From Apoderus coryli (Eukaryota; Arthropoda; Insecta; Coleoptera; Attelabidae), in contig OU452207.1 in assembly GCA_911728435.2 (NCBI GenBank), positions 17,075,682-17,139,681 of the forward strand: DNA of 64,000 bases. The letters run 5' to 3'. Numbering within the stretch: the first letter of the stretch is position 1; the number at the start of each line of letters is the position of its first letter. Made by a program: the position numbers and the translations under genes. The notes under the pieces were generated by a model, which made no database searches, was not told the DNA's origin, and worked only from the letters and a program-made list of their open reading frames with translations. Shown piece by piece: positions 30,707-44,150 of this stretch.

Positions 30707-30746
<40 letters not shown>

Positions 30747-30798
30747 GGCCCCTGCGCAAGGATGACACGCAAAATCGTGAAGCGTTCCACATTTTTTT
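30690..30798 (+). ncRNA. U6: U6 spliceosomal snRNA
   Basis: Consensus copy; T-to-A at -31 and GCATAAATAATAG upstream, shared with 38237 and 45396. Confidence 0.96.
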
Positions 30799-31077
30799 GT
30801 AAAATTAATGAAGATAAAATGATACTTTGATTACATTTTGTACTAAATTAAATTACATTTTATTTTTAAAATACACTGTATTCTTTTGTGTTGTAGTGAA
30901 AATAATATAACAATTATTGGTAGATTCACATCTAACAGAATATTCATGAAACAAGAATTTATAACTATTAATACCTTCGAATGTAGCAGCATAACTAATA
31001 GATGGCGCCACTAATATAACGCTAGTAATAGCTATGCAAATTATTGTACATATACGTGATTGGAAAACCAAATAAAT

Positions 31078-31094
31078 GTACTCGCTTCGGCGGT

Positions 31095-31134
<40 letters not shown>

Positions 31135-31186
31135 GGCCCCTGCGCAAGGATGACACGCAAAATCGTGAAGCGTTCCACATTTTTTT
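31078..31186 (+). ncRNA. U6: U6 spliceosomal snRNA
   Basis: Consensus copy. Confidence 0.96.
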
Positions 31187-31465
31187 GTAAAATTAATGAA
31201 GATAAAATGATACTTTGATTACATTTTGTACTAAATTAAATTACATTTTATTTTTAAAATACACTGTATTCTTTTGTGTTGTAGTGAAAATAATATAACA
31301 ATTATTGGTAGATTCACATCTAACAGAATATTCATGAAACAAGAATTTATAACCATTAATACCTTCGAATGTAGCAGCATAACTAATAGATGGCGCCACT
31401 AATATAACGCTAGTAATAGCTATGCAAATTATTGTACATATACGTGATTGGAAAACCAAATAAAT

Positions 31466-31482
31466 GTACTCGCTTCGGCGGT

Positions 31483-31523
<41 letters not shown>

Positions 31524-31574
31524 GCCCCTGCGCAAGGATGACACGCAAAATCGTGAAGCGTTCCACATTTTTTT
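31466..31574 (+). ncRNA. U6: U6 snRNA, G58C variant
   Basis: Same substitution and same distance before the LINE as 23919. Confidence 0.95.
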
Positions 31575-31853
31575 GTAAAATTAATGAAGATAAAATGATA
31601 CTTTGATTACATTTTGTACTAAATTAAATTACATTTTATTTTTAAAATACACTGTATTCTTTTGTGTTGTAGTGAAAATAATATAACAATTATTGGTAGA
31701 TTCACATCTAACAGAATATTCATGAAACAAGAATTTATAACCATTAATACCTTCGAATGTAGCAGCATAACTAATAGATGGCGCCACTAATATAACGCTA
31801 GTAATAGCTATGCAAATTATTGTACATATACGTGATTGGAAAACCACATAAAT

Positions 31854-31870
31854 GTACTCGCTTCGGCGGT

Positions 31871-31910
<40 letters not shown>

Positions 31911-31962
31911 GGCCCCTGCGCAAGGATGACACGCAAAATCGTGAAGCGTTCCACATTTTTTT
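31854..31962 (+). ncRNA. U6: U6 spliceosomal snRNA
   Basis: Consensus copy, C at -7; counterpart of 24307. Confidence 0.96.
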
Positions 31963-32241
31963 GTAAAATTAATGAAGATAAAATGATACTTTGATTACAT
32001 TTTGTACTAAATTAAATTACATTTTATTTTTAAAATACACTGTATTCTTTTGTGTTGTAGTGAAAATAATATAACAATTATTGGTAGATTCACATCTAAC
32101 AGAATATTCATGAAACAAGAATTTATAACCATTAATACCTTCGAATGTAGCAGCATAACTAATAGATGGCGCCACTAATATAACGCTAGTAATAGCTATG
32201 CAAATTATTGTACATATACGTGATTGGAAAACCACATAAAT

Positions 32242-32284
32242 GTACTCGCTTCGGCGGTACATATACTAAAATTGGAACGATACA
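32242..32284 (+). pseudogene. U6 5' part (nt 1-43) split by E1 copy 3
   Basis: Ends with the 13-bp duplication (32272-32284), the same as before copy 2. Confidence 0.95.
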
Positions 32285-32513
32285 ATTCACGTTCAGGCAG
32301 CTGAACGGTACGTTTCTCTGTTTGTAGTTGCGATATCTATAATCGGTACTACTGATAAAACGTATATTTTATCTACTTAGATTGTATATTCAATTGGAAT
32401 TTTTAAAATATTAATTTCAATAGAATAAATTATTGTGGAATTATACTAATATCCCAAATTATTAGTGTTTGCCCTGTGCCCGGACTGAGTAGGGTACAGG
32501 GACATTCACTGAA

Positions 32514-34307
32514 ATGGCGTCAGCAGAAGAGGAGGCAAATTCAGCAAAAAGCAACCCAAATAAAACTGGGGCGATCCCAAAAACAAAAAGAACGTCGGAA
32601 AAATGCCAAATATGTATATCCTTTAAGGAATTGATTGCCGACGCTCAAGATAACATCGACAAGGACCGCTTTAAAACTACTTGGGATCGCCACAAGCAGG
32701 AAATGCACACTACTTTGGGTCGAACATTAGCGAAGGTTCCACCGAAGATCGACACTGGAAGGAAAACATCTAAGAGTCCAGCCCGCTCCGTTGCCTCGGA
32801 CATTCAAAATGTCGAGTTTCTAAGCGGGTACGAAAATGTCGGAGATATAATGTCATCTTCGTTGGAATCCAATGAAATGATGTTTGTGAAGGGCAAAATT
32901 CTGGAACTCATAAACACTGAGTCAACTATGGATGTTGCAACCACCAATCACACAGCTGAAGGCCAAAACGAGGAATTTCAAGTACCCAAGAAAACCATCG
33001 GTCTGGCCAGGCTTCTGACAAGGAAATCGCCGGTGACCGGAATCCCTATTAGAAATCGATACCGGTCTCTGAATGTAGATGAGCCTCTATCTTCAAATGA
33101 TATCGAAGCAGCCGCTAAAAAGAGTTTGTCGCAATCACCGCCAATCCACCAGCAGCGAAAACGACAAAGGAGGGAATCGAGAGAAGAGGAGGAGCCTGAC
33201 TCGGACACTGACACGACACAACAGGGTAAGAGAGATAAAAACAGAACACCTAATAATAATACAGGACGTAAGACCAAAATTCCACCGCTCGTATTACGTG
33301 GTGTTGCAAAAAGTCACAAAGACCTCGTGACAGAAATTGGTCAACACATTAAAAACAAATTTTACATAAAATACGCAGCGGGGACAACAATGCTATACTT
33401 GACTGACATTCAGGATTATATGACATACAAGAAATTACTGACTGATGACGGGAGTGTCGAATTTCACACCTACACTCTCCCAACAGAAAAAACTCACGCT
33501 TTCGTGTTACGCGGACTAGACGGAAACGTAACAGAACAGGACATCCACGATGACTTACGAGACACATACAACATCCCAGTCGGTAAGGTATATAGAATGA
33601 AATCACCCTACAGGCCACTCTTTTTGGTTATTACGCAGAGCACCTGCAATTTAAAAAAGCTGAACCAAGAGGTGAACATCGTTCTGTATACCAAAGTGAC
33701 TTGGGAAATCCGACGGAATGAAAAAAGACTTACCCAGTGTAGGAGATGCCAAAGCTGGGGACACGCAACAACAAACTGCGCCAGACAACCCCGCTGTCTA
33801 AAATGTGCAGAAAGACATTGGACGAAGGACTGCCAAAAAACTAGGGACATACCAGCGGTATGCGCCAATTGCTCGGGTAGTCACCCGGCGAATTATTCCA
33901 AATGCCCTATATACGAGCAAAAGGTACAAGCAGCTGATAAACGACAGAATGATAGACAAACGACAACGAAACCGACTTACGTAGAAGCTCCTCCACCGAA
34001 ACAAAATGCTTGGGAAGTTCTACAAAAGGAGAGATCGCAAAGCTCAAATGCACAAGCCAGTCATACGGAACATCAGAAAGGCACGGTAAGACCCAGCAGT
34101 AATTTAAATTCTTGCAGCAACCTGATGGTTGATTTCCAGCAATTGAGTCGGGGTTCGCAGAGCCTGTCACAGAAAATAAACATAGGGGATGCTATTAGAG
34201 CTATGCAAAAGCTTGACTCGATGCTGGAGGGTGTTGAGGACGCTCTGACAAAGGTTATGGTGCTGCAGGAGTTTGCACAAAACGAGCTGCCGAAATTCGA
34301 CATTTAA
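32514..34307 (+). CDS. LINE ORF1 (E1 copy 3)
   Basis: 597 aa, same translation as copy 2, with the N-terminal CxxC/HxxxxH and three zinc knuckles intact. See 24967-26760 for domains. Confidence 0.92.
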   Translation: MASAEEEANSAKSNPNKTGAIPKTKRTSEKCQICISFKELIADAQDNIDKDRFKTTWDRHKQEMHTTLGRTLAKVPPKIDTGRKTSKSPARSVASDIQNVEFLSGYENVGDIMSSSLESNEMMFVKGKILELINTESTMDVATTNHTAEGQNEEFQVPKKTIGLARLLTRKSPVTGIPIRNRYRSLNVDEPLSSNDIEAAAKKSLSQSPPIHQQRKRQRRESREEEEPDSDTDTTQQGKRDKNRTPNNNTGRKTKIPPLVLRGVAKSHKDLVTEIGQHIKNKFYIKYAAGTTMLYLTDIQDYMTYKKLLTDDGSVEFHTYTLPTEKTHAFVLRGLDGNVTEQDIHDDLRDTYNIPVGKVYRMKSPYRPLFLVITQSTCNLKKLNQEVNIVLYTKVTWEIRRNEKRLTQCRRCQSWGHATTNCARQPRCLKCAERHWTKDCQKTRDIPAVCANCSGSHPANYSKCPIYEQKVQAADKRQNDRQTTTKPTYVEAPPPKQNAWEVLQKERSQSSNAQASHTEHQKGTVRPSSNLNSCSNLMVDFQQLSRGSQSLSQKINIGDAIRAMQKLDSMLEGVEDALTKVMVLQEFAQNELPKFDI

Positions 34308-34310
34308 ATA

Positions 34311-36991
34311 GTGTCTATCAAGGTGGCTGCTTGGAACGCTAGCTCCTTACGCACCAGAACCTCAGAACTCATTAACTTTATACTGACAGAAAAGATCGAC
34401 ATAATGAGCGTGGCCGAGACACGCATCACTAACGACTTTCGGTTACGACTCAAGAATTATACAATTTACAGACAGGACAGAGACCAACAGACTAACAAAA
34501 TGGGCCTAGCTGTCTTTGTCAGAAATACGGTGCCTCATATGCAACTCAGAAGCTGCAATATAGGCATCGAGCATCTGATAATAAAATTAGCTTCCGGAAT
34601 TATCCTGATCCCGTCCTACAACTCTCCTAACCGGAACTTGACTGACGCTGAACTAGACGCTTTATTTAACGTTGGCGATAAAGTTTTGATTCTCGGAGAC
34701 CTGAATGCCCGGCATACCGTTTGGTTCAACCACGTGAACAATAGAAATGGTCGCACCGTGTTGGAGTACGCAATAGAAAACAACATTCAAATAATCCATA
34801 CGGATTTAGCAACGCATATCCCGCCAAACGGGAGCACGCCTACCTACATCGATATAGTTTTAAATAAAAACTATAGCAGAAATATTAATGTGGAGGCGCT
34901 ACATGCTTTAAATAGCGATCATAACCCTATTGTCTTCGTACTAAATAACCAGACGTTGAATGACAAAAACAACGTACGCTACGTATACAAAAATGTAGAC
35001 TGGATAAGGTATAGGCAAATTTTAGATACTAACATCGTAATAACTAGGCAAATATTTACAACAGCAGACATTGACGAGCAAGTTGAGTTGTTCTCTGGAG
35101 CAGTTGTCCTAGCCAGGAATCAAACAGCCAGAAGGGTGGTTCAACGACCGGAGGAAGATCGCCTGCCGCGGGAGATTCTGGATTTGATCGCGACCAAAAA
35201 CAGAGCTCGAAAGTGGTGGCAACGGCATCGGAATTTGGAGGATCGGGATCAGGTGTCCCAGTTGCAGAGCCAAATCAAAACCAAAATTAAAGACCATAAG
35301 AACGGAGTATGGGCTGAGCGATTAAGACACCTGTCTTATAGAGACAACTCACTCTGGAAAATGACTAAAGCGCTTAAAAGGACTACAACACCAATACCCG
35401 CCATAAAGGTACATGACAACTACTCCGTAACGGACAAACAAAAGGCGGAAACAATCGCCAATAACCTCTACCGAATTTATACACCTCTACCAAACTCCGT
35501 TCCCGAACATACTGAAATTGAAGACATTTTCCACCAAATCCCTCAACAGGTCCTAATTCCCACTCGGAAGTGGAATAAAATCATGACATCGCCAGGCGAG
35601 GTGAGAAGGGTGATCAACAGACTACCCTACAACAAGGCCCCAGGACCGGATGATATCGAAAATATCCTTCTAAAACACTTGAGTAGGAAGGCAATTGTAC
35701 AGCTGATGTACATTATCAATGCCATTATTAAGCTCCAATATTTTCCGCTCAAGTGGAAGGAATCGATAGTTGTACCAATCCTAAAACCTGGAAAACCGCC
35801 GGACAACCCTAGTAGTTACCGCCCTATTAACTTGTTGAACACCCTCTCAAAGGTCGCCGAACGTGTCATTCTCGCTAGGATAGAAGACATCGACAGGAAA
35901 ACCCACTTGACACCAGGGATCCAGTTTGGCTTCAGGCCCGGTCACAGCACTGCCCTCTTAGTCATTGAGATCGTGCATCAAGCCAAACTGGCATTCAATA
36001 GACTACCTTACTTTTACTGGACGTCGAGAAAGCTTTTGACAGGGTCTGGCACTCAGGACTAGTCACTAAACTTCTGGGACTAGACATGCCAATAAACTTA
36101 GTTACATTGATAAAATCGTACCTTGACGGAAGAACTTTTCGAGTGAGAGTGGGTGGAGCATTTTCAAGAACGCGCCACATAAACGCAGGTGTACCCCAAG
36201 GAACTGTTCTAGCACCCAAACTCTACTCACTCTACACATCAGATATACCAACGGACCCACACACCAACTTACGGCTTTATGCGGATGATACTTCGCTCCG
36301 GTCAGTGTCGTTTGCAGCGAACGCTGCTAACCGGCGTTTGCGGACGCACATGCCGAGGCTGGAGGAATTCTTCCGCATATGGAAAATAAAGATCAACGCC
36401 GATAAAACTCAACAGATAGTGCTGACCCAAAAACATACTAACACGACAATTTTTGAAAAACTGCGAATAGACGGACATACAATAACACCGACCAGAAGGG
36501 CGGTAGATTATTTGGGGGTCAAATTGGATAGGTCACTATACTTCGGGCCACACATCACCAAATCGATCCAAAAAACCTACGGTGCCATGGGCAAATTATA
36601 CCCGCTCATGAATCGCCGTAGTGTTCTATCGATCTCGAATAAAATACAGCTCTTCAAGACAATGTTGAGGCCTGTTCTGACATATGCAGCGCCAATTTGG
36701 GGTGGTTGTTCCGCTACCCAAATGAAACGCTTGCAGATTATGCAGAACAAACTTCTCAGACATGCGACTAACAGCGACCGGTATATACGCATAACCGACT
36801 TACACAGACTCAGTAATGTACAGATGATGAGGGACTATGTGGACGAAACTTCGCAAAAATTCTTTACCACATTTATAAGGAATTCGACACTGACTCGTGA
36901 CATGACAACACACAGACACGTGGATGGCATCCACTATAAGCACAAACTAATTTATCAACATCTCCCGATCTATTTTGAAGAGCCTCCATGA
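34311..36991 (+). pseudogene. Frameshifted LINE ORF2 (E1 copy 3)
   Basis: Open segments 34311-36062 and 36086-36991; same 10-bp deletion before reverse transcriptase motif A as copy 2. Confidence 0.92.
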
Positions 36992-37490
36992 AGACAGGAA
37001 TTATACGGACAGATCAACTTACACCACCAGAAACAAACATAAACCCACTAACACCACGGACATGACAATTTACCATTAATGTCGAGTAATGTCAGCGTCA
37101 CTTGACGCTCTTCAGTATTTTTCCCGCATATGCTCTGATTACTATCGCTGCATAAATTAACCTATGTCTGTTTTCATCCCTTTGTGCATGGTTTTGCTGC
37201 GACTCGGACCAATGGCTGGAAGAGGTCTTACCAGGAGCTAGCCCTTTACTGCTGAGAGTCCACAAACAATATGGTTTGGTTTAGAATGGGGCTGAACATC
37301 TACGCCCGCCCGTGAGGGAGACTTGTGGACATCCTTGTCGAACTGCCCAAGAAATTTCGATGTATGATGTCCAACTTATGCTTTATGTTATATGTTTGTT
37401 ATGTATATTGTAAATATATATATATATGTGTTAACCATTGTATTGTATATATTTGACAAGTAATAAAATGTTTTGAAATTTGAATTTGAT

Positions 37491-37569
37491 TTGGAACGAT
37501 ACAGAGAAGATTAGCATGGCCCCTGCGCAAGGATGACACGCAAAATCGTGAAGCGTTCCACATTTTTTT
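37491..37569 (+). pseudogene. U6 3' part (nt 31-109) after E1 copy 3
   Basis: Promoterless remainder of the split U6. Confidence 0.94.
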
Positions 37570-37848
37570 GTAAAATTAATGAAGATAAAATGATACTTTG
37601 ATTACATTTTGTACTAAATTAAATTACATTTTATTTTTAAAATACACTGTATTCTTTTGTGTTGTAGTGAAAATAATATAACAATTATTGGTAGATTCAC
37701 ATCTAACAGAATATTTATGAAACAAGAATTTATAACTATTAATACCTTCGAATGTAGCAGCATAACTAATAGATGGCGCCACTAATATAACGCTAGTAAT
37801 AGCTATGCAAATTATTGTACATATACGTGATTGGAAAACCAAATAAAT

Positions 37849-37865
37849 GTACTCGCTTCGGCGGT

Positions 37866-37905
<40 letters not shown>

Positions 37906-37957
37906 GGCCCCTGCGCAAGGATGACACGCAAAATCGTGAAGCGTTCCACATTTTTTT
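37849..37957 (+). ncRNA. U6: U6 spliceosomal snRNA
   Basis: Consensus copy, counterpart of 30302. Confidence 0.96.
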
Positions 37958-38236
37958 GTAAAATTAATGAAGATAAAATGATACTTTGATTACATTTTGT
38001 ACTAAATTAAATTACATTTTATTTTTAAAATACACTGTATTCTTTTGTGTTGTAGTGAAAATAATATAACAATTATTGGTAGATTCACATCTAACAGAAT
38101 ATTCATGAAACAAGAATTTATAACTATTAATACCTTCGAATGTAGCAGCATAAATAATAGATGGCGCCACTAATATAACGCTAGTAATAGCTATGCAAAT
38201 TATTGAACATATACGTGATTGGAAAACCAAATAAAT

Positions 38237-38253
38237 GTACTCGCTTCGGCGGT

Positions 38254-38293
<40 letters not shown>

Positions 38294-38345
38294 GGCCCCT
38301 GCGCAAGGATGACACGCAAAATCGTGAAGCGTTCCACATTTTTTT
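38237..38345 (+). ncRNA. U6: U6 spliceosomal snRNA
   Basis: Consensus copy, counterpart of 30690 (A at -31). Confidence 0.96.
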
Positions 38346-38624
38346 GTAAAATTAATGAAGATAAAATGATACTTTGATTACATTTTGTACTAAATTAAAT
38401 TACATTTTATTTTTAAAATACACTGTATTCTTTTGTGTTGTAGTGAAAATAATATAACAATTATTGGTAGATTCACATCTAACAGAATATTCATGAAACA
38501 AGAATTTATAACTATTAATACCTTCGAATGTAGCAGCATAACTAATAGATGGCGCCACTAATATAACGCTAGTAATAGCTATGCAAATTATTGTACATAT
38601 ACGTGATTGGAAAACCAAATAAAT

Positions 38625-38641
38625 GTACTCGCTTCGGCGGT

Positions 38642-38681
<40 letters not shown>

Positions 38682-38733
38682 GGCCCCTGCGCAAGGATGA
38701 CACGCAAAATCGTGAAGCGTTCCACATTTTTTT
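38625..38733 (+). ncRNA. U6: U6 spliceosomal snRNA
   Basis: Consensus copy. Confidence 0.96.
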
Positions 38734-39012
38734 GTAAAATTAATGAAGATAAAATGATACTTTGATTACATTTTGTACTAAATTAAATTACATTTTATTT
38801 TTAAAATACACTGTATTCTTTTGTGTTGTAGTGAAAATAATATAACAATTATTGGTAGATTCACATCTAACAGAATATTCATGAAACAAGAATTTATAAC
38901 CATTAATACCTTCGAATGTAGCAGCATAACTAATAGATGGCGCCACTAATATAACGCTAGTAATAGCTATGCAAATTATTGTACATATACGTGATTGGAA
39001 AACCACATAAAT

Positions 39013-39029
39013 GTACTCGCTTCGGCGGT

Positions 39030-39069
<40 letters not shown>

Positions 39070-39121
39070 GGCCCCTGCGCAAGGATGACACGCAAAATCG
39101 TGAAGCGTTCCACATTTTTTT
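39013..39121 (+). ncRNA. U6: U6 spliceosomal snRNA
   Basis: Consensus copy, C at -7. The G58C unit seen in arrays B and C is absent here. Confidence 0.96.
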
Positions 39122-39400
39122 GTAAAATTAATGAAGATAAAATGATACTTTGATTACATTTTGTACTAAATTAAATTACATTTTATTTTTAAAATACACT
39201 GTATTCTTTTGTGTTGTAGTGAAAATAATATAACAATTATTGGTAGATTCACATCTAACAGAATATTCATGAAACAAGAATTTATAACCATTAATACCTT
39301 CGAATGTAGCAGCATAACTAATAGATGGCGCCACTAATATAACGCTAGTAATAGCTATGCAAATTATTGTACATATACGTGATTGGAAAACCACATAAAT

Positions 39401-39443
39401 GTACTCGCTTCGGCGGTACATATACTAAAATTGGAACGATACA
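39401..39443 (+). pseudogene. U6 5' part (nt 1-43) split by E1 copy 4
   Basis: Ends with the 13-bp target duplication (39431-39443). Confidence 0.95.
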
Positions 39444-39672
39444 ATTCACGTTCAGGCAGCTGAACGGTACGTTTCTCTGTTTGTAGTTGCGATATCTATA
39501 ATCGGTACTACTGATAAAACGTATATTTTATCTACTTAGATTGTATATTCAATTGGAATTTTTAAAATATTAATTTCAATAGAATAAATTATTGTGGAAT
39601 TATACTAATATCCCAAATTATTAGTGTTTGCCCTGTGCCCGGACTGAGTAGGGTACAGGGACATTCACTGAA

Positions 39673-41466
39673 ATGGCGTCAGCAGAAGAGGAGGCAAATT
39701 CAGCAAAAAGCAACCCAAATAAAACTGGGGCGATCCCAAAAACAAAAAGAACGTCGGAAAAATGCCAAATATGTATATCCTTTAAGGAATTGATTGCCGA
39801 CGCTCAAGATAACATCGACAAGGACCGCTTTAAAACTACTTGGGATCGCCACAAGCAGGAAATGCACACTACTTTGGGTCGAACATTAGCGAAGGTTCCA
39901 CCGAAGATCGACACTGGAAGGAAAACATCTAAGAGTCCAGCCCGCTCCGTTGCCTCGGACATTCAAAATGTCGAGTTTCTAAGCGGGTACGAAAATGTCG
40001 GAGATATAATGTCATCTTCGTTGGAATCCAATGAAATGATGTTTGTGAAGGGCAAAATTCTGGAACTCATAAACACTGAGTCAACTATGGATGTTGCAAC
40101 CACCAATCACACAGCTGAAGGCCAAAACGAGGAATTTCAAGTACCCAAGAAAACCATCGGTCTGGCCAGGCTTCTGACAAGGAAATCGCCGGTGACCGGA
40201 ATCCCTATTAGAAATCGATACCGGTCTCTGAATGTAGATGAGCCTCTATCTTCAAATGATATCGAAGCAGCCGCTAAAAAGAGTTTGTCGCAATCACCGC
40301 CAATCCACCAGCAGCGAAAACGACAAAGGAGGGAATCGAGAGAAGAGGAGGAGCCTGACTCGGACACTGACACGACACAACAGGGTAAGAGAGATAAAAA
40401 CAGAACACCTAATAATAATACAGGACGTAAGACCAAAATTCCACCGCTCGTATTACGTGGTGTTGCAAAAAGTCACAAAGACCTCGTGACAGAAATTGGT
40501 CAACACATTAAAAACAAATTTTACATAAAATACGCAGCGGGGACAACAATGCTATACTTGACTGACATTCAGGATTATATGACATACAAGAAATTACTGA
40601 CTGATGACGGGAGTGTCGAATTTCACACCTACACTCTCCCAACAGAAAAAACTCACGCTTTCGTGTTACGCGGACTAGACGGAAACGTAACAGAACAGGA
40701 CATCCACGATGACTTACGAGACACATACAACATCCCAGTCGGTAAGGTATATAGAATGAAATCACCCTACAGGCCACTCTTTTTGGTTATTACGCAGAGC
40801 ACCTGCAATTTAAAAAAGCTGAACCAAGAGGTGAACATCGTTCTGTATACCAAAGTGACTTGGGAAATCCGACGGAATGAAAAAAGACTTACCCAGTGTA
40901 GGAGATGCCAAAGCTGGGGACACGCAACAACAAACTGCGCCAGACAACCCCGCTGTCTAAAATGTGCAGAAAGACATTGGACGAAGGACTGCCAAAAAAC
41001 TAGGGACATACCAGCGGTATGCGCCAATTGCTCGGGTAGTCACCCGGCGAATTATTCCAAATGCCCTATATACGAGCAAAAGGTACAAGCAGCTGATAAA
41101 CGACAGAATGATAGACAAACGACAACGAAACCGACTTACGTAGAAGCTCCTCCACCGAAACAAAATGCTTGGGAAGTTCTACAAAAGGAGAGATCGCAAA
41201 GCTCAAATGCACAAGCCAGTCATACGGAACATCAGAAAGGCACGGTAAGACCCAGCAGTAATTTAAATTCTTGCAGCAACCTGATGGTTGATTTCCAGCA
41301 ATTGAGTCGGGGTTCGCAGAGCCTGTCACAGAAAATAAACATAGGGGATGCTATTAGAGCTATGCAAAAGCTTGACTCGATGCTGGAGGGTGTTGAGGAC
41401 GCTCTGACAAAGGTTATGGTGCTGCAGGAGTTTGCACAAAACGAGCTGCCGAAATTCGACATTTAA
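39673..41466 (+). CDS. LINE ORF1 (E1 copy 4)
   Basis: 597 aa, same translation as copies 2 and 3; complete zinc-binding motifs. Confidence 0.92.
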   Translation: MASAEEEANSAKSNPNKTGAIPKTKRTSEKCQICISFKELIADAQDNIDKDRFKTTWDRHKQEMHTTLGRTLAKVPPKIDTGRKTSKSPARSVASDIQNVEFLSGYENVGDIMSSSLESNEMMFVKGKILELINTESTMDVATTNHTAEGQNEEFQVPKKTIGLARLLTRKSPVTGIPIRNRYRSLNVDEPLSSNDIEAAAKKSLSQSPPIHQQRKRQRRESREEEEPDSDTDTTQQGKRDKNRTPNNNTGRKTKIPPLVLRGVAKSHKDLVTEIGQHIKNKFYIKYAAGTTMLYLTDIQDYMTYKKLLTDDGSVEFHTYTLPTEKTHAFVLRGLDGNVTEQDIHDDLRDTYNIPVGKVYRMKSPYRPLFLVITQSTCNLKKLNQEVNIVLYTKVTWEIRRNEKRLTQCRRCQSWGHATTNCARQPRCLKCAERHWTKDCQKTRDIPAVCANCSGSHPANYSKCPIYEQKVQAADKRQNDRQTTTKPTYVEAPPPKQNAWEVLQKERSQSSNAQASHTEHQKGTVRPSSNLNSCSNLMVDFQQLSRGSQSLSQKINIGDAIRAMQKLDSMLEGVEDALTKVMVLQEFAQNELPKFDI

Positions 41467-41469
41467 ATA

Positions 41470-44150
41470 GTGTCTATCAAGGTGGCTGCTTGGAACGCTA
41501 GCTCCTTACGCACCAGAACCTCAGAACTCATTAACTTTATACTGACAGAAAAGATCGACATAATGAGCGTGGCCGAGACACGCATCACTAACGACTTTCG
41601 GTTACGACTCAAGAATTATACAATTTACAGACAGGACAGAGACCAACAGACTAACAAAATGGGCCTAGCTGTCTTTGTCAGAAATACGGTGCCTCATATG
41701 CAACTCAGAAGCTGCAATATAGGCATCGAGCATCTGATAATAAAATTAGCTTCCGGAATTATCCTGATCCCGTCCTACAACTCTCCTAACCGGAACTTGA
41801 CTGACGCTGAACTAGACGCTTTATTTAACGTTGGCGATAAAGTTTTGATTCTCGGAGACCTGAATGCCCGGCATACCGTTTGGTTCAACCACGTGAACAA
41901 TAGAAATGGTCGCACCGTGTTGGAGTACGCAATAGAAAACAACATTCAAATAATCCATACGGATTTAGCAACGCATATCCCGCCAAACGGGAGCACGCCT
42001 ACCTACATCGATATAGTTTTAAATAAAAACTATAGCAGAAATATTAATGTGGAGGCGCTACATGCTTTAAATAGCGATCATAACCCTATTGTCTTCGTAC
42101 TAAATAACCAGACGTTGAATGACAAAAACAACGTACGCTACGTATACAAAAATGTAGACTGGATAAGGTATAGGCAAATTTTAGATACTAACATCGTAAT
42201 AACTAGGCAAATATTTACAACAGCAGACATTGACGAGCAAGTTGAGTTGTTCTCTGGAGCAGTTGTCCTAGCCAGGAATCAAACAGCCAGAAGGGTGGTT
42301 CAACGACCGGAGGAAGATCGCCTGCCGCGGGAGATTCTGGATTTGATCGCGACCAAAAACAGAGCTCGAAAGTGGTGGCAACGGCATCGGAATTTGGAGG
42401 ATCGGGATCAGGTGTCCCAGTTGCAGAGCCAAATCAAAACCAAAATTAAAGACCATAAGAACGGAGTATGGGCTGAGCGATTAAGACACCTGTCTTATAG
42501 AGACAACTCACTCTGGAAAATGACTAAAGCGCTTAAAAGGACTACAACACCAATACCCGCCATAAAGGTACATGACAACTACTCCGTAACGGACAAACAA
42601 AAGGCGGAAACAATCGCCAATAACCTCTACCGAATTTATACACCTCTACCAAACTCCGTTCCCGAACATACTGAAATTGAAGACATTTTCCACCAAATCC
42701 CTCAACAGGTCCTAATTCCCACTCGGAAGTGGAATAAAATCATGACATCGCCAGGCGAGGTGAGAAGGGTGATCAACAGACTACCCTACAACAAGGCCCC
42801 AGGACCGGATGATATCGAAAATATCCTTCTAAAACACTTGAGTAGGAAGGCAATTGTACAGCTGATGTACATTATCAATGCCATTATTAAGCTCCAATAT
42901 TTTCCGCTCAAGTGGAAGGAATCGATAGTTGTACCAATCCTAAAACCTGGAAAACCGCCGGACAACCCTAGTAGTTACCGCCCTATTAACTTGTTGAACA
43001 CCCTCTCAAAGGTCGCCGAACGTGTCATTCTCGCTAGGATAGAAGACATCGACAGGAAAACCCACTTGACACCAGGGATCCAGTTTGGCTTCAGGCCCGG
43101 TCACAGCACTGCCCTCTTAGTCATTGAGATCGTGCATCAAGCCAAACTGGCATTCAATAGACTACCTTACTTTTACTGGACGTCGAGAAAGCTTTTGACA
43201 GGGTCTGGCACTCAGGACTAGTCACTAAACTTCTGGGACTAGACATGCCAATAAACTTAGTTACATTGATAAAATCGTACCTTGACGGAAGAACTTTTCG
43301 AGTGAGAGTGGGTGGAGCATTTTCAAGAACGCGCCACATAAACGCAGGTGTACCCCAAGGAACTGTTCTAGCACCCAAACTCTACTCACTCTACACATCA
43401 GATATACCAACGGACCCACACACCAACTTACGGCTTTATGCGGATGATACTTCGCTCCGGTCAGTGTCGTTTGCAGCGAACGCTGCTAACCGGCGTTTGC
43501 GGACGCACATGCCGAGGCTGGAGGAATTCTTCCGCATATGGAAAATAAAGATCAACGCCGATAAAACTCAACAGATAGTGCTGACCCAAAAACATACTAA
43601 CACGACAATTTTTGAAAAACTGCGAATAGACGGACATACAATAACACCGACCAGAAGGGCGGTAGATTATTTGGGGGTCAAATTGGATAGGTCACTATAC
43701 TTCGGGCCACACATCACCAAATCGATCCAAAAAACCTACGGTGCCATGGGCAAATTATACCCGCTCATGAATCGCCGTAGTGTTCTATCGATCTCGAATA
43801 AAATACAGCTCTTCAAGACAATGTTGAGGCCTGTTCTGACATATGCAGCGCCAATTTGGGGTGGTTGTTCCGCTACCCAAATGAAACGCTTGCAGATTAT
43901 GAAGAACAAACTTCTCAGACATGCGACTAACAGCGACCGGTATATACGCATAACCGACTTACACAGACTCAGTAATGTACAGATGATGAGGGACTATGTG
44001 GACGAAACTTCGCAAAAATTCTTTACCACATTTATAAGGAATTCGACACTGACTCGTGACATGACAACACACAGACACGTGGATGGCATCCACTATAAGC
44101 ACAAACTAATTTATCAACATCTCCCGATCTATTTTGAAGAGCCTCCATGA
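41470..44150 (+). pseudogene. Frameshifted LINE ORF2 (E1 copy 4)
   Basis: Open segments 41470-43221 and 43245-44150; the shared 10-bp deletion, plus a private IMKNK for IMQNK change in the C-terminal region. Confidence 0.92.

Larger units (their letters stand above)
29944..32284 (+). repeat. U6 snRNA tandem array C
   Basis: 3' part of a split U6, five complete units and the 5' part of the next split U6. It is one unit longer than array D; the extra unit fits the G58C region. Confidence 0.97.
32285..37490 (+). mobile_element. Jockey-type LINE E1, copy 3 (duplicate of copy 2)
   Basis: 5,206 bp with the same truncation, junctions and internal deletions as copy 2. The offset from copy 2 is 7,547 bp. 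It arose with its flanking U6 units. Confidence 0.93.
37491..39443 (+). repeat. U6 snRNA tandem array D
   Basis: 3' part, four complete units, 5' part. It matches array C minus one unit. Confidence 0.97.
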